Below the pieces are notes generated by a model. It did no database searches. It saw nothing but the letters and a program-made list of their open reading frames with translations, and was not told the DNA's origin. From the NCBI RefSeq assembly GCF_021044825.1, contig NZ_JAJNOC010000004.1, forward strand, positions 124,001 through 188,000: a stretch of DNA of 64,000 nt. The letters run 5' to 3'. Made by a program: the position numbers and the translations under genes. This document shows, piece by piece, positions 46,613 through 57,141 of this stretch (its first letter is position 1; the number at the start of each line of letters is the position of its first letter). Source of the stretch: Massilia phyllostachyos (GTDB lineage Bacteria; Pseudomonadota; Gammaproteobacteria; Burkholderiales; Burkholderiaceae_D).

Positions 46613-46629
46613 TGCACGTTTATTGTGCA
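46613..46629 (+). promoter_or_regulatory. Perfect NtrC-type operator at the ntrBC promoter
   Basis: TGCAC-GTTTATT-GTGCA is a full match to the NtrC dyad and begins three bases after the -10 box. A protein bound here would block initiation, so NtrC probably represses its own operon. The arrangement parallels the glnL promoter of enteric bacteria, where NtrC represses. Confidence 0.75.
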
Positions 46630-46641
46630 AATTGATTTCTG

Positions 46642-47163
46642 ATGGGAACGACAATCAGCCATTACCGCTACCTCGCCGTGCTCGCAATCGGCTTCGCGCT
46701 CCATAACGGCGCACAGGCCCAGGGAGCGGTCTATAAATGCGTGGACGAGCAGGGCCGCGTCGAATTCACCGACCAGAGCCGCAAGGGCTGCAAGCAGCTC
46801 GAGAGCTTCATCTCGACCGTGCCGTCGCCGGTGCGCGCCTCGGCGCCGATCCCCGCGGTGCGTCCGAGCGGCAGCATCGGGCCGGCCCCGAGCGCCAGCC
46901 CGGCCAGCTTCCCGCGCGTGGACAGCGCCCAGCAGCGCGCGCGCGACGACGACCGCCGCGAGATCCTCAACGACGAGCTGCGCGCCGAGCAGAAGAAGCT
47001 GGCCGACCTGCGCAAGGACTTCAACGGCGGCGAGCCGGAACGCATGGGTAACGAGCGTAATTACGCCAAGTACCAGGAGCGCGTGGCCTCGATGCGCGAC
47101 GAGATCGGCCGCACCGAGCGCAATATCGAAGCGCTGCAGCGCGAGATCACGAATATCAGATAG
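46642..47163 (+). CDS. DUF4124-domain exported protein
   Basis: A 173-residue periplasmic protein. The signal peptide ends near NGAQAQGA. The DUF4124 domain is the short beta-rich stretch YKCVDEQGRVEFTDQ. A Pro/Ser linker follows, and a charged coiled coil of about 75 residues (DDRREILNDELRAEQKKLA onward) ends the protein. Function is unknown. It is the first gene of the ntrBC transcript and ends six bases before ntrB. In related bacteria a DUF4124 gene between glnA and ntrB is common, so the link to nitrogen control is positional. Confidence 0.87.
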   Translation: MGTTISHYRYLAVLAIGFALHNGAQAQGAVYKCVDEQGRVEFTDQSRKGCKQLESFISTVPSPVRASAPIPAVRPSGSIGPAPSASPASFPRVDSAQQRARDDDRREILNDELRAEQKKLADLRKDFNGGEPERMGNERNYAKYQERVASMRDEIGRTERNIEALQREITNIR

Positions 47164-47169
47164 GACACC

Positions 47170-48243
47170 ATGAGCGAAGCGGGATCCGACCCCATGTATG
47201 CAGGCCTCGACCTGCTCTCGACCAGCGTGCTGCTGGTCGATGCCGGGGGCGAGGTGCGCTATGCGAATCCGGCCGCCGAGAACCTGCTCGAATTGTCCCT
47301 GAAATCCCTGCAGCGCGCGCCGCTGCCGGACCTGTTCACGAATGGCGCGGAACTGTCCGCGCTGTGCGCCCAGGCGCTGGCCCACCAGTACGCGGACCTG
47401 CGCCAGGACCTGAGCCTGCAGCGCGCCGGCAGGGAACCCTTGCACGTGATCTGCAGCGTCAGCGCGCAGGGGAGCAGCGAGCTGCTGGTCGAACTGCGCG
47501 AAAACGTCCAGCAGCTCAAGCTCGACCGCGAGGAGCGCATCCTCGACCAGAGCCAGGCCAACAAGGAACTCATTCGCAATCTGGCGCACGAGATCAAGAA
47601 TCCCCTCGGCGGCATCCGCGGCGCCGCGCAGCTGCTGGAACTCGAGCTGCCGCCGCACCACCTGCTGGAACTGCAGGAATACACGCAGGTGATCATCAAG
47701 GAAGCGGACCGCCTGCAGACCCTGGTCGACCGCCTGCTGGCGCCGCACCGCAAGCCCCATATCGTGGGCGACGTCAACATCCACGAAGTGTGCGAGCGCG
47801 TGCGCAGCCTGATCCTGGCCGAATTCCCCACCGGCCTCACGATCCGGCGCGACTACGACGCCTCGATCCCCGAGTTCAGGGGCGACATGGAGCAGCTGAT
47901 CCAGGTGGTCCTGAACATCGCCCACAACGCCGCCCAGGCCTTGAGAAGCCGCATCGCGCAGGGCGACGCCGAGATCGTGCTGCGCACCCGTGTGGCGCGC
48001 CAGGTCACCCTGGCCAAGGTCCGCTACGGGCTGGCATTAGATTTGCATATCATCGACAATGGACCGGGCATCGCGCCCGAGATCCGCGACCGCATCTTCT
48101 ACCCGCTCGTCTCCGGGCGCGAAGGCGGCAGCGGCCTCGGGCTGACGCTGGCGCAGACCTTCGTGCAGCAGCACCTGGGTGTGATCGAGTGCGAAAGCCG
48201 GCCTGGACTCACGGATTTCCGGATCCTGCTGCCGCTGCCATAA
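47170..48243 (+). CDS. ntrB: Nitrogen sensor kinase NtrB
   Basis: Soluble histidine kinase/phosphatase that senses nitrogen status through PII and controls NtrC; 357 residues. A PAS domain covers about residues 10-110. The phosphorylated His140 is in NLAHEIKNPLGGIRGAAQLLE, the NtrB type of H-box. The ATP-binding boxes are N (IAHNAAQALRS), G1 (IIDNGPGI) and G2 (GGSGLGLTLAQ). No membrane segments. It lies 62 bases before ntrC. Confidence 0.96.
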   Translation: MSEAGSDPMYAGLDLLSTSVLLVDAGGEVRYANPAAENLLELSLKSLQRAPLPDLFTNGAELSALCAQALAHQYADLRQDLSLQRAGREPLHVICSVSAQGSSELLVELRENVQQLKLDREERILDQSQANKELIRNLAHEIKNPLGGIRGAAQLLELELPPHHLLELQEYTQVIIKEADRLQTLVDRLLAPHRKPHIVGDVNIHEVCERVRSLILAEFPTGLTIRRDYDASIPEFRGDMEQLIQVVLNIAHNAAQALRSRIAQGDAEIVLRTRVARQVTLAKVRYGLALDLHIIDNGPGIAPEIRDRIFYPLVSGREGGSGLGLTLAQTFVQQHLGVIECESRPGLTDFRILLPLP

Positions 48244-48305
48244 GTAGCGGGCATCACGCTCCGCCGCGGGTCCCCGAATTATCCAATTGCGGGAACCACG
48301 AACAC

Positions 48306-49781
<1,476 letters not shown>

Positions 49782-49787
49782 GGGGTG

Positions 49788-49822
49788 ATGGTGTAAGCTG
49801 GCGTCTCGACTGCTTACACCAT
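49788..49822. promoter_or_regulatory. Perfect 11-base inverted repeat before corA
   Basis: ATGGTGTAAGC (49788-49798) and GCTTACACCAT (49812-49822) are exact inverted copies 13 bases apart. The second arm ends five bases before the corA start, where no ribosome-binding site is visible. It could be an operator or an RNA hairpin covering the start. No T-run follows, so it is not a standard terminator for ntrC. Confidence 0.55.
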
Positions 49823-49827
49823 TATCC

Positions 49828-50796
49828 ATGCTGATCAACTGTGTCGCTTACCAGGAAGGCAAGAAGCTCTCCGACATCCCCGTCGCCGACATCAGCGAGT
49901 ACTTGAAGCTCCCCGAGACCTTCGTCTGGGTCGCGCTGCGCGACCCGGACCAGTCCGAGATCGCCGTCATGCAGGAGGAGTTCAACCTGCACGAGCTGGC
50001 GGTCGAAGACGCCGCGCGCGGGCACCAAAGGCCCAAAATGGAGGAGTACGGCGACTCCGTGTTCGTCATCGTCCACATCGTCGAGCTCAATGGCGACGAA
50101 CTCTGCGCCGGCGAACTGGCTATCTTCGCGGGCCCCAACTACGTGCTGTCGGTGCGGCGCGACGCCAACCAGGGCTTCCTCGGCGTGCGCGCGCGCGCCG
50201 AACGCGAACCGCACCAGTTGAGAAAAGGCTCCGGCTTCGTGCTGTACGCGCTGGTCGATGCGGTGGTCGACCGCTATTTTCCGGTGGTCGACGCCCTCGA
50301 GTCCGAGCTCGAATCGATCGAGGACCATATCTTCGGCGGTGTCGGCGAACAGCGCGGCAACATCGAGCGCCTGTATGCGCTCAAGCGCAAGTCGCAGGTG
50401 CTGCGCCATGCGGTGATCCCGCTGCTCGACGCCATCAGCCACCTGTACGGCGGGCGGGTGCCGGAAGTGGTGGTCGAGACCCAGGACTACTTCCGCGACG
50501 TGCATGATCACCTGCTGCGCATCCTCGGCCGGCTCGATGCGGTGCGCGACACCATCAACACCGCGATCCAGGTGACCCTGTCGATGGTGGCGATCGAAGA
50601 GAACGACATCAGCAAGAAGCTCGCCTCGTATGCGGCGATCTTCGCCGTGTTCACGGCGTTCGCGGGGATCTGGGGCATGAACTTCGAGTTCATGCCGGAG
50701 CTGAAGTGGAAGTATGGCTATCCGCTGGCGCTGGCAACCATGGGCGGGGTATGCTTCTACCTGTACCGGAGATTCAAGCGGGCCGGGTGGCTGTAG
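49828..50796 (+). CDS. corA: CorA-family magnesium/cobalt channel
   Basis: A 322-residue divalent-cation channel of the inner membrane, forming pentamers. A large N-terminal cytoplasmic alpha/beta domain is followed by a long stalk helix and two C-terminal membrane segments. The selectivity motif GMN is G283-M284-N285 in GIWGMNFEFMP. The C terminus RRFKRAGWL is basic. The start has no visible ribosome-binding site and is preceded by the inverted repeat. Its end overlaps the convergent EamA gene by 23 bases. Confidence 0.95.
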   Translation: MLINCVAYQEGKKLSDIPVADISEYLKLPETFVWVALRDPDQSEIAVMQEEFNLHELAVEDAARGHQRPKMEEYGDSVFVIVHIVELNGDELCAGELAIFAGPNYVLSVRRDANQGFLGVRARAEREPHQLRKGSGFVLYALVDAVVDRYFPVVDALESELESIEDHIFGGVGEQRGNIERLYALKRKSQVLRHAVIPLLDAISHLYGGRVPEVVVETQDYFRDVHDHLLRILGRLDAVRDTINTAIQVTLSMVAIEENDISKKLASYAAIFAVFTAFAGIWGMNFEFMPELKWKYGYPLALATMGGVCFYLYRRFKRAGWL

Positions 50797-51625
50797 CGGC
50801 GGCGCCGCCGCAGGCGACGATCACCAGGGCAATCGCCAGCCATTGCATCGTGGTGAGCAGCTCGCCGAGGACAATAAAACCCGCCAGGGCTGCGAATGCC
50901 GGCCCGGCGCTCACCAGGATCCCGAACACCCGCCGCGGCAGCCGGGCCAGCGCCGCCATCTCGAGCGAGTAGGGCAGGGCGGACGACAGCACCGCCACCG
51001 CCAGCCCGCCGATCAACACGGAAGAATCGAGCAGCGCGCCGCCCGCATGCGCCACGCCGACCGGCACCGTGAACAGCGCCGCCGCCAGCATGCCCCAGGC
51101 CACCGCCTGGCCGCCGCCGAGGCCTGAGACGCGCTTGCCGAACACGATGTACATCGCCCAGCAAAAAGCGGCGCCGAGCGCGTACAGCACGCCGAGCGGA
51201 TCGAGCGGCGGGACGCCGTCGTGCACCGGCGCCAGCAGCCACAGGCCGAAGGCCGCCAGCAGCACCCAGCCGATGTCGCGCGCGCGGCGCGAGGACAACA
51301 CCACCACGCCCAGGGGCCCGACCACTTCGATCGCCACCGCCACTCCGATCGGGATGCGCGCGAAGGCGGCGTAGATCAGCAGGTTCATGCAGCCCAGCAT
51401 CAGGCCGTAGACCAGGAGATTGCGGGCGTCGGCGCGCGCGGGCAGGGTGCGCCAGGGCCGTACGATGGCGAGCATGATGATGGCCGCCAGGCCGACCCGC
51501 ACCGCGGTCACGCCCTGGGCGCCGACGAGAGGAAACAGATGCTTGGCCCAGGCGGCGCCGGCGTTCACCGACACCATCGAGGCCAGGATGGCGAGGATGG
51601 GGCCGGGGCCGGTGCTTTCTCTCAC
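50774..51625 (-). CDS. EamA/DMT-family exporter (RhtA-like)
   Basis: A 283-residue inner-membrane protein with about ten hydrophobic segments in two EamA repeats (the first includes TAVRVGLAAIIMLAIV, the second VLYALGAAFCWAMYIVFGK). The sequence is close in style to RhtA, the threonine/homoserine exporter. The start is a GTG at 51625 that overlaps the stop of the upstream FAD gene by 4 bases (GTGA). The exported compound is not proven. Confidence 0.87.
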   Translation of the reverse strand: MRESTGPGPILAILASMVSVNAGAAWAKHLFPLVGAQGVTAVRVGLAAIIMLAIVRPWRTLPARADARNLLVYGLMLGCMNLLIYAAFARIPIGVAVAIEVVGPLGVVVLSSRRARDIGWVLLAAFGLWLLAPVHDGVPPLDPLGVLYALGAAFCWAMYIVFGKRVSGLGGGQAVAWGMLAAALFTVPVGVAHAGGALLDSSVLIGGLAVAVLSSALPYSLEMAALARLPRRVFGILVSAGPAFAALAGFIVLGELLTTMQWLAIALVIVACGGAAATATRPA

Positions 51626-53238
51626 GCGACCAGCGACAGCGCCACGGCTTCCGCCACGCGGATGCCGTCCACCGCCGCCGACATGATGCCGCCGGCGTAG
51701 CCCGCGCCTTCGCCGGCCGGGAACAGGCCGCGCGTGTTCAGGCTTTGCAGGTCATGGTCGTTGCGCTTGATGCGGATCGGCGAGGAGGTGCGGGTCTCGA
51801 CGCCGGTGAGCACCGCGTCGTGCTTGTAGTAGCCCTTGATCTGCTTGTCGAAGGCGACAAAGGCTTCGCGCATTGCTTGAATCGCATAGTCCGGCAGCGA
51901 GGGCGCGAGGTCGGTCAGGCGCACCGCCGGCTTGAAGGAGGGGACCACGGAGCCGAACTCCTTCGAGGCCACGCCCTTGACGAAGTCGCCCATCAGCTGG
52001 CCCGGCGCGTCGTAGTTGGAGCCGCCCAGCACGTAGGCGCGCGATTCGAGTTCGCGCTGGAAGGCGATGCCGGCCAGCGGGTGGCCCGGATAATCGTCGG
52101 GCGTGATGCCGACCACGATGGCGCTGTTGGCGTTGCGCTCGGCGCGCGAATACTGGCTCATGCCATTGGTGACCACGCGGCCTTCCTCGCTCGACGCGGC
52201 GACCACGGTGCCGCCCGGGCACATGCAGAAGCTGTAGACCGAGCGGCCGTTCGAGGCGTGGTGCACGATCTTGTAGTCGGCCGCGCCCAGCAGCTTGTTG
52301 CCGGCGTTGGGGCCGAAGCGGCACACGTCGATCAGCGACTGCGGGTGCTCGACCCGGAAGCCGATCGAGAACGGTTTCGCCTCGATGTAGACGCCGCGCT
52401 CGTAGAGCAGCTCGAAGGTGTCGCGCGCGCTGTGGCCGATCGCCATCACCAGGTGGCGGGTCGGCAGTTCTTCGCCGTTCGACAGGCGCACGCCCTGGAC
52501 CTGGCGCACGCCGTTTTCCTCGGACACGAAGATGTCGTCGACGCGGGTTTCGAAGCGGATCTCGCCGCCCAGCGATTGAATCTCGGCGCGGATCTGCTCG
52601 ACCATCTTGACCAGGCGGAAGGTGCCGATGTGCGGCTTGCTGACGTACAGGATCTCTTCCGGCGCGCCGGCTTTCACGAACTCGGTCAGCACCTTGCGGC
52701 CGTAGTGTTTCGGGTCCTTGATCTGGCTGTACAGCTTGCCGTCCGAGAAGGTGCCGGCGCCGCCTTCGCCGAACTGCACGTTCGACTCGGTATTGAGCTT
52801 GCGCTTGCGCCAGAAGCCGAAGGTGTCGACGGTCCGTTCGCGCACGATCTTGCCGCGCTCGAGCACGATCGGATTCAGGCCCATCTGCGCCAGGATCAGG
52901 GCCACGAACATGCCGCAGGGGCCCATGCCGACCACCACCGGGCGCGGGACGCCGGCCGGCGGACGAGCGGTGGTGGCGAACTTGTAGCTGGTGTCCGGCG
53001 CCGGCACGATGTATTGGTCGCCGCCCATGCGCGCCAGCACCGCCGCTTCCCCGCGCACTTCGACGTCGAGGGCGTAGATCAGGACGATCGCCGTCTTCTT
53101 GCGCGCGTCGTAGCTGCGCTTGAACACGCTGAAGCCGATCAGGTCCTCGCCTGCGATTCCCAGGCGCGTGAGGATGGCTTCGCGCAGCGCGCTATCGGGA
53201 TGGTTGAGCGGGAGTTTGAGTTCGTTTATTCGGAGCAT
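51622..53238 (-). CDS. Large FAD-dependent dehydrogenase-like protein
   Basis: A 538-residue cytoplasmic flavoprotein. The N-terminal 90 residues form a separate small domain (MLRINELKLPLNHPDSALRE; FSVFKRSYDARKK). The FAD-binding start is VVGMGPCGMFVALILAQMG, and the distal GLFPAGEGAGYAGGIMSAAVDG stretch closes the site. The pattern belongs to the family of uncharacterised NAD(FAD)-utilising dehydrogenases near HI0933/YhiN-like proteins; substrates are unknown. The start at 53238 (MLRINE) is the family start. It is translationally coupled to the exporter downstream. Confidence 0.85.
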   Translation of the reverse strand: MLRINELKLPLNHPDSALREAILTRLGIAGEDLIGFSVFKRSYDARKKTAIVLIYALDVEVRGEAAVLARMGGDQYIVPAPDTSYKFATTARPPAGVPRPVVVGMGPCGMFVALILAQMGLNPIVLERGKIVRERTVDTFGFWRKRKLNTESNVQFGEGGAGTFSDGKLYSQIKDPKHYGRKVLTEFVKAGAPEEILYVSKPHIGTFRLVKMVEQIRAEIQSLGGEIRFETRVDDIFVSEENGVRQVQGVRLSNGEELPTRHLVMAIGHSARDTFELLYERGVYIEAKPFSIGFRVEHPQSLIDVCRFGPNAGNKLLGAADYKIVHHASNGRSVYSFCMCPGGTVVAASSEEGRVVTNGMSQYSRAERNANSAIVVGITPDDYPGHPLAGIAFQRELESRAYVLGGSNYDAPGQLMGDFVKGVASKEFGSVVPSFKPAVRLTDLAPSLPDYAIQAMREAFVAFDKQIKGYYKHDAVLTGVETRTSSPIRIKRNDHDLQSLNTRGLFPAGEGAGYAGGIMSAAVDGIRVAEAVALSLVA

Positions 53239-53764
53239 CTTAGGGCAGGACGAGGGCAGTGCCGGCAGGAGCGCCGGCGGCATGGATGGCGCAGCCGGTC
53301 GGTGACGGGAAGCGCGCAGGCAAAGCGCTATTTTACCGTGATATGGCCCAGCCCCGCGACCGCCGGCGCATGGGCGGGCCTCCCGCATGGCCGCCCAACC
53401 GTTCGCGGCGGTGTGCTCGAAAGTGTAAATATTCCTCGTATATGTAAATATCGAAATATTTTAACTTCCTGGACCTGACCCGATGTTGCGCAAGGCAAGG
53501 TATCGCGCTCAAAAGAGGCGGCCTCGACGTGTCACATGTTTTTAACATATTTGGACATTTCATGACGTTTTCTACGAAATTCGGTTGATGGACGCATGTG
53601 CAATAAAAGTTTGGATTTTGCCGAGAATTGCTAATTTTTGTTCGTATAGGCAGCGTAAGTACGTCAAACATGTAACGAAATATGTCAGTGGCCGCATTTT
53701 TGGTTGTATAAATTTTCTCTGAATTGTTAACTGTTGTATGTTTGCATATTTACCGCTATTACCA
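53239..53764. other. Long AT-rich intergenic region upstream of TonB receptor 1
   Basis: No supported gene. The part from about 53420 to 53760 is far richer in A and T than its surroundings. Short words are shared with the region upstream of receptor 2: ATGTTGCGC, GGCAAGG and TGTCACAT (here 53530-53537, about 435 bases before the start; there 57419-57426, about 415 bases before). This suggests that the two upstream regions share an origin and may hold regulator sites or a small RNA. Confidence 0.5.
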
Positions 53765-53964
53765 TTGACGTTGCAAATTCCCTATGGTTTTATGCTTGGG
53801 TTGAGCTGGACGCAACCAGTTAGACGAGGAATGAACGTTCCTCCTATGCCAAGTGGGAGATAAAGTCGGGCAGGCCAGGAGACGCGATCGCACCGCTTGG
53901 CGCGGTGGATTGTCGGCCTGTCGGACGGAAGTACTTCCGGTAACAAAAACATTTAGGGAATCAC
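53765..53964 (+). promoter_or_regulatory. Conserved structured leader of TonB receptor 1
   Basis: About 200 bases shared in pattern with the leader at 57608-57833. Landmarks in order are TTGACG, TATGGTT-N-TATG, hairpin 1 (GCTGG 53805-53809 with CCAGT 53816-53820), hairpin 2 (GAGGAA 53826-53831 with TTCCTC 53838-53843, loop TGAACG), GGGAGATAAA, and the final TAACAAAAACATTTAGGGAA with the ribosome-binding site. A perfect palindrome CGGAAGTACTTCCG is at 53926-53939. Confidence 0.6.
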
Positions 53965-56900
53965 ATGTTGAAAAAAACTGTAGTAGCCCGTGCACTCACG
54001 ATCGCCTTCAGCACCACGGCGCTCGCGGTCGCGGTCGTTCCGTCGGCAATGGCGCAGTCGAATGCCGCAGGTTCGGTGTATGGCAAGGTTGCCGCTGGCA
54101 GCGGCGACACGGTCGTACTGAAGAGCAACGACACCAACCAGACCCGTACCGTCACGCCTGACGCCACTGGCAATTTCCGCGCAACTAGCTTGCCGATTGG
54201 CAGCTACACCATTACGCTGCTGAAGGGCGGCGCCACCGTCGGCACCACCCAGCTCGAGGTGCTGGCCGGCCAGGGCGTCGAAGCCCAGTTCGCAGGCGCC
54301 GCGGCAGCGGGCGGCATGCAGTCGGTCCAGGTGACCGGCCGCCGTACCCGCATCGACGTCTCCACTTCGGCCAACAGCACCACCTTCACCTCGCGTGAAC
54401 TCGAAAAGCTGCCGATCGGCCGCAACGTCGACGCGATCATCCAGCTGGCCCCGAACACCACGCGCGCCGACCCGAGCTACGGCGCGGGCGCCAGCTTCGG
54501 CGGCGGCGCTCCGTCGGAAAACGCTTACTACATCAACGGCATGGTTGCCACCAACCCGCTGACCCAGCTGGGTGCGATGGAACTGCCGTTCGGCGCGATC
54601 GCCCAGGCGCAGATCCTGACCGGCGGCTTCGGCGCCGAATTCGGCCGTTCGGTCGGCGGCGTGACCAACATCACCACCAAGTCCGGCACCAACACCTGGG
54701 AAGCCGGCGCCCTGGCGTCGATCGTTCCGAAGTCGACCCGCGCCAGCTACCGCGACCAGCACTACGCCAACACCGGCGCATTCCCGGAGACCGACGGCTC
54801 GCTGTACCTGCGCCGCGAAGACAACAAGCTGCAGCAGACCCAGGTCTCGGCCTATGTCGGTGGTCCGCTGATCGAAGACAAGCTGTTCGGCTTCGTCGCG
54901 CTTGAACAGACCCAGACCAAGGCCAACCAGGTCGTCGGCAGCACCACCGCGACCAACCTGGGCACCTCGGGCTGGCGCGATGCGAAAACCACCTCCAAGC
55001 GCTACTTCGGTAAGCTGGACTGGAACATCAACGACAGCCATCGTCTCGAATTCACCACCATCGGCGACCTGCCGGAGAGCGACTACGAGTACCGTTCGTA
55101 CAACTACGGCACCCGCGCCGTGGGTTCGACCGTCACCAACTCGATCCACCAGGAATACGGTCCGGCCCATACCAATGGCGGCAAGCTGAACAGCCTGCGC
55201 TATGTCGGCAACATCACCGAAGACCTGACCATCAATGCCCTGTATGGCAAGACCAAGGCCGAGCACATCTACGAGCCGACCGGGTACGACCCGACCATCG
55301 CGCAGATGTCGGCCCCGATCGCCAACCGCATTCCCGGCCTGAGCTACGTCAGCGGACAGCGCGTCACCGGCACGATCCCGCTGAGCGGTTCCACCGACGA
55401 TGTGACCTCGAAGCGACTGGACCTGGAATACAAGGTTGGCAACCACACCCTGCGCGCCGGCCTGGACAACAACAAGGCGGTGTCTGAGGGCGCCGGCGAG
55501 GCCTACGCGGGCGGCAGCCTGTGGCAGTACCAGCTCAGCCCGAGCCCGAATCGTCCGATCGCCGTCTCCGGCGGCACCCTGCCGGCGCTGGCGCCGTACG
55601 GCGGCTACGCGGCCCAGGGTTACTACGTCCGCAACATCAAGTACTCGACCGTCTCGAACGCCTATGCCGGCCAGGACGCCCAGTACCTGGAAGACCGCTG
55701 GCAGGCGACCAAGGACGTCCTGCTGACCGTCGGCCTGCGCCGCGAAGGCTTCTACAACGCGAACCAGGACAACACCAAGTACATCGAGATGAAGAACCAG
55801 CTCGCCCCACGCGCCAACGTGTCGTGGGACGTGAACGGCGACGCTTCGCTCAAGGTCTACGGCAGCATCGGCCGCTATACCATCCAGATCCCGACCATGG
55901 TCGCACTGCGCGGCGCCAACGGCTCGCTGTACACCTTCCAGTACTACACCTACAACGGCGTGGACGCGAACGGCCTGCCCACCGGCACCACCCAGCTGAC
56001 CGCGCCGATGTCGAACAACAACGAGTACGGCCAGGCCAAGGATCCGAAAGTGGTCGCCGCCCAGGACATGAAACCGGCCTACCAGGACGAGTTCACCGTC
56101 GGCATGGAACGCGCCTGGAACCGCAACCTGAGCTTCGGCGCCAAGTTCACCTACCGCACCCTGAAGTCGACCATCGACGATACCTGCGACGCGCGTCCGT
56201 TCGAGGCCTATGCCGAGCGTAACAACATCGATACCTCGAACTGGGCCGGCTTCGGCTGCGCCACCTTCAACCCGGGCCGCGGCAACAAGTTCCTGGTCGA
56301 CTACGCGGGCAACGGCACCTACACCGACGTCAACCTGTCGGCTGCGGAACTGGGCTTCGACAAGCCGAAGCGCACCTACGCCGCACTCGACTTCTTCGTG
56401 GAACGTGCCTACCGCGACGGCTGGTACGCCAAGGCGACCTACACCCTGTCGCGCAGCCGCGGCAATACCGAAGGCCAGACCCTGTCGGACACCGCGGCCG
56501 CACAGGGCGACGTGTCGGCCACCCAGACCTGGGACTACCCGGAGCTGATGGTGGGCGCCTACGGCCTGCTGCCGAACGACCGCAAGCACCAGATCAAGGC
56601 CTACGGTTTCTACGACGTGACCCCGGAAGTCACCGTCGGCGCCAACCTGCTGCTGTCGTCGGGTCGTCCGCGTTCGTGCTCGGGCGCGAACCCGTACACC
56701 CAGTCGCCCGAGTTCGACAACTACAACTACAACTCGGCCTCGCACTACTGCTTCGGCACGACCGGCGAAGAGAACAAGCTGTCCGAACGCGGCACCCTGG
56801 GCCGCCTCGGCTGGGAGAAGACGCTGGACCTGAACCTGGTCTACAAGCCACGCTTCCTCGACGGCCTGGCGCTGCGCGCCGATGTCTTCAATGTCCTGAA

Positions 56901-57036
56901 CGACCAGTCGGTCCAGAAGGTCAACGAGGCATACAACAGCGATCTCGTGCGTGTCGCCACCTACGAGATGCCGACCTACTTCACCGCGCCTCGTTCGCTG
57001 AAGCTCAGCATCGAGTACAACCGCCGGTTCAAGTAA
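53965..57036 (+). CDS. TonB-dependent outer-membrane receptor 1
   Basis: A 1023-residue outer-membrane active transporter. The signal peptide ends near SAMAQSN (about residue 31). A carboxypeptidase-regulatory-like beta-sandwich covers about 34-105. The plug follows (VQVTGRRTRIDVSTSANSTT; ALKS-like region ELEKLPIGRNVDAII), then the 22-strand barrel to the C-terminal EYNRRFK. This architecture is of the Oar/OmpA-related type often found for large substrates such as peptides, polysaccharides or glycans; the ligand is unknown. There is no linked TonB or SusD-like gene. A terminator follows at 57110. Confidence 0.9.
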   Translation: MLKKTVVARALTIAFSTTALAVAVVPSAMAQSNAAGSVYGKVAAGSGDTVVLKSNDTNQTRTVTPDATGNFRATSLPIGSYTITLLKGGATVGTTQLEVLAGQGVEAQFAGAAAAGGMQSVQVTGRRTRIDVSTSANSTTFTSRELEKLPIGRNVDAIIQLAPNTTRADPSYGAGASFGGGAPSENAYYINGMVATNPLTQLGAMELPFGAIAQAQILTGGFGAEFGRSVGGVTNITTKSGTNTWEAGALASIVPKSTRASYRDQHYANTGAFPETDGSLYLRREDNKLQQTQVSAYVGGPLIEDKLFGFVALEQTQTKANQVVGSTTATNLGTSGWRDAKTTSKRYFGKLDWNINDSHRLEFTTIGDLPESDYEYRSYNYGTRAVGSTVTNSIHQEYGPAHTNGGKLNSLRYVGNITEDLTINALYGKTKAEHIYEPTGYDPTIAQMSAPIANRIPGLSYVSGQRVTGTIPLSGSTDDVTSKRLDLEYKVGNHTLRAGLDNNKAVSEGAGEAYAGGSLWQYQLSPSPNRPIAVSGGTLPALAPYGGYAAQGYYVRNIKYSTVSNAYAGQDAQYLEDRWQATKDVLLTVGLRREGFYNANQDNTKYIEMKNQLAPRANVSWDVNGDASLKVYGSIGRYTIQIPTMVALRGANGSLYTFQYYTYNGVDANGLPTGTTQLTAPMSNNNEYGQAKDPKVVAAQDMKPAYQDEFTVGMERAWNRNLSFGAKFTYRTLKSTIDDTCDARPFEAYAERNNIDTSNWAGFGCATFNPGRGNKFLVDYAGNGTYTDVNLSAAELGFDKPKRTYAALDFFVERAYRDGWYAKATYTLSRSRGNTEGQTLSDTAAAQGDVSATQTWDYPELMVGAYGLLPNDRKHQIKAYGFYDVTPEVTVGANLLLSSGRPRSCSGANPYTQSPEFDNYNYNSASHYCFGTTGEENKLSERGTLGRLGWEKTLDLNLVYKPRFLDGLALRADVFNVLNDQSVQKVNEAYNSDLVRVATYEMPTYFTAPRSLKLSIEYNRRFK

Positions 57037-57109
57037 TCGTGTGATCGGGCGCTTGCGGTCCCCTGAGGCCGCAAGCGTGTCGACGCACCAGCCCGGACCG
57101 GGCTCCCTG

Positions 57110-57141
57110 CACCCCGCAAGCTTGCGCCTGCGGGGTGTTTT
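57110..57141 (+). terminator. Terminator after TonB receptor 1
   Basis: CACCCCGCA (57110-57118) pairs with TGCGGGGTG (57129-57137) and TTTT follows. Two more GC-rich inverted repeats precede it (about 57051-57080, and 57089-57103). Confidence 0.85.

Noticed and set aside
53765-53790. TTGACG before TonB receptor 1 as a -35 box
   Set aside because: The best -10-like words (TATGGT, TATGCT) are 12 and 20 bases away, outside the usual spacing. The TTGACG is conserved in both leaders but its role is open.
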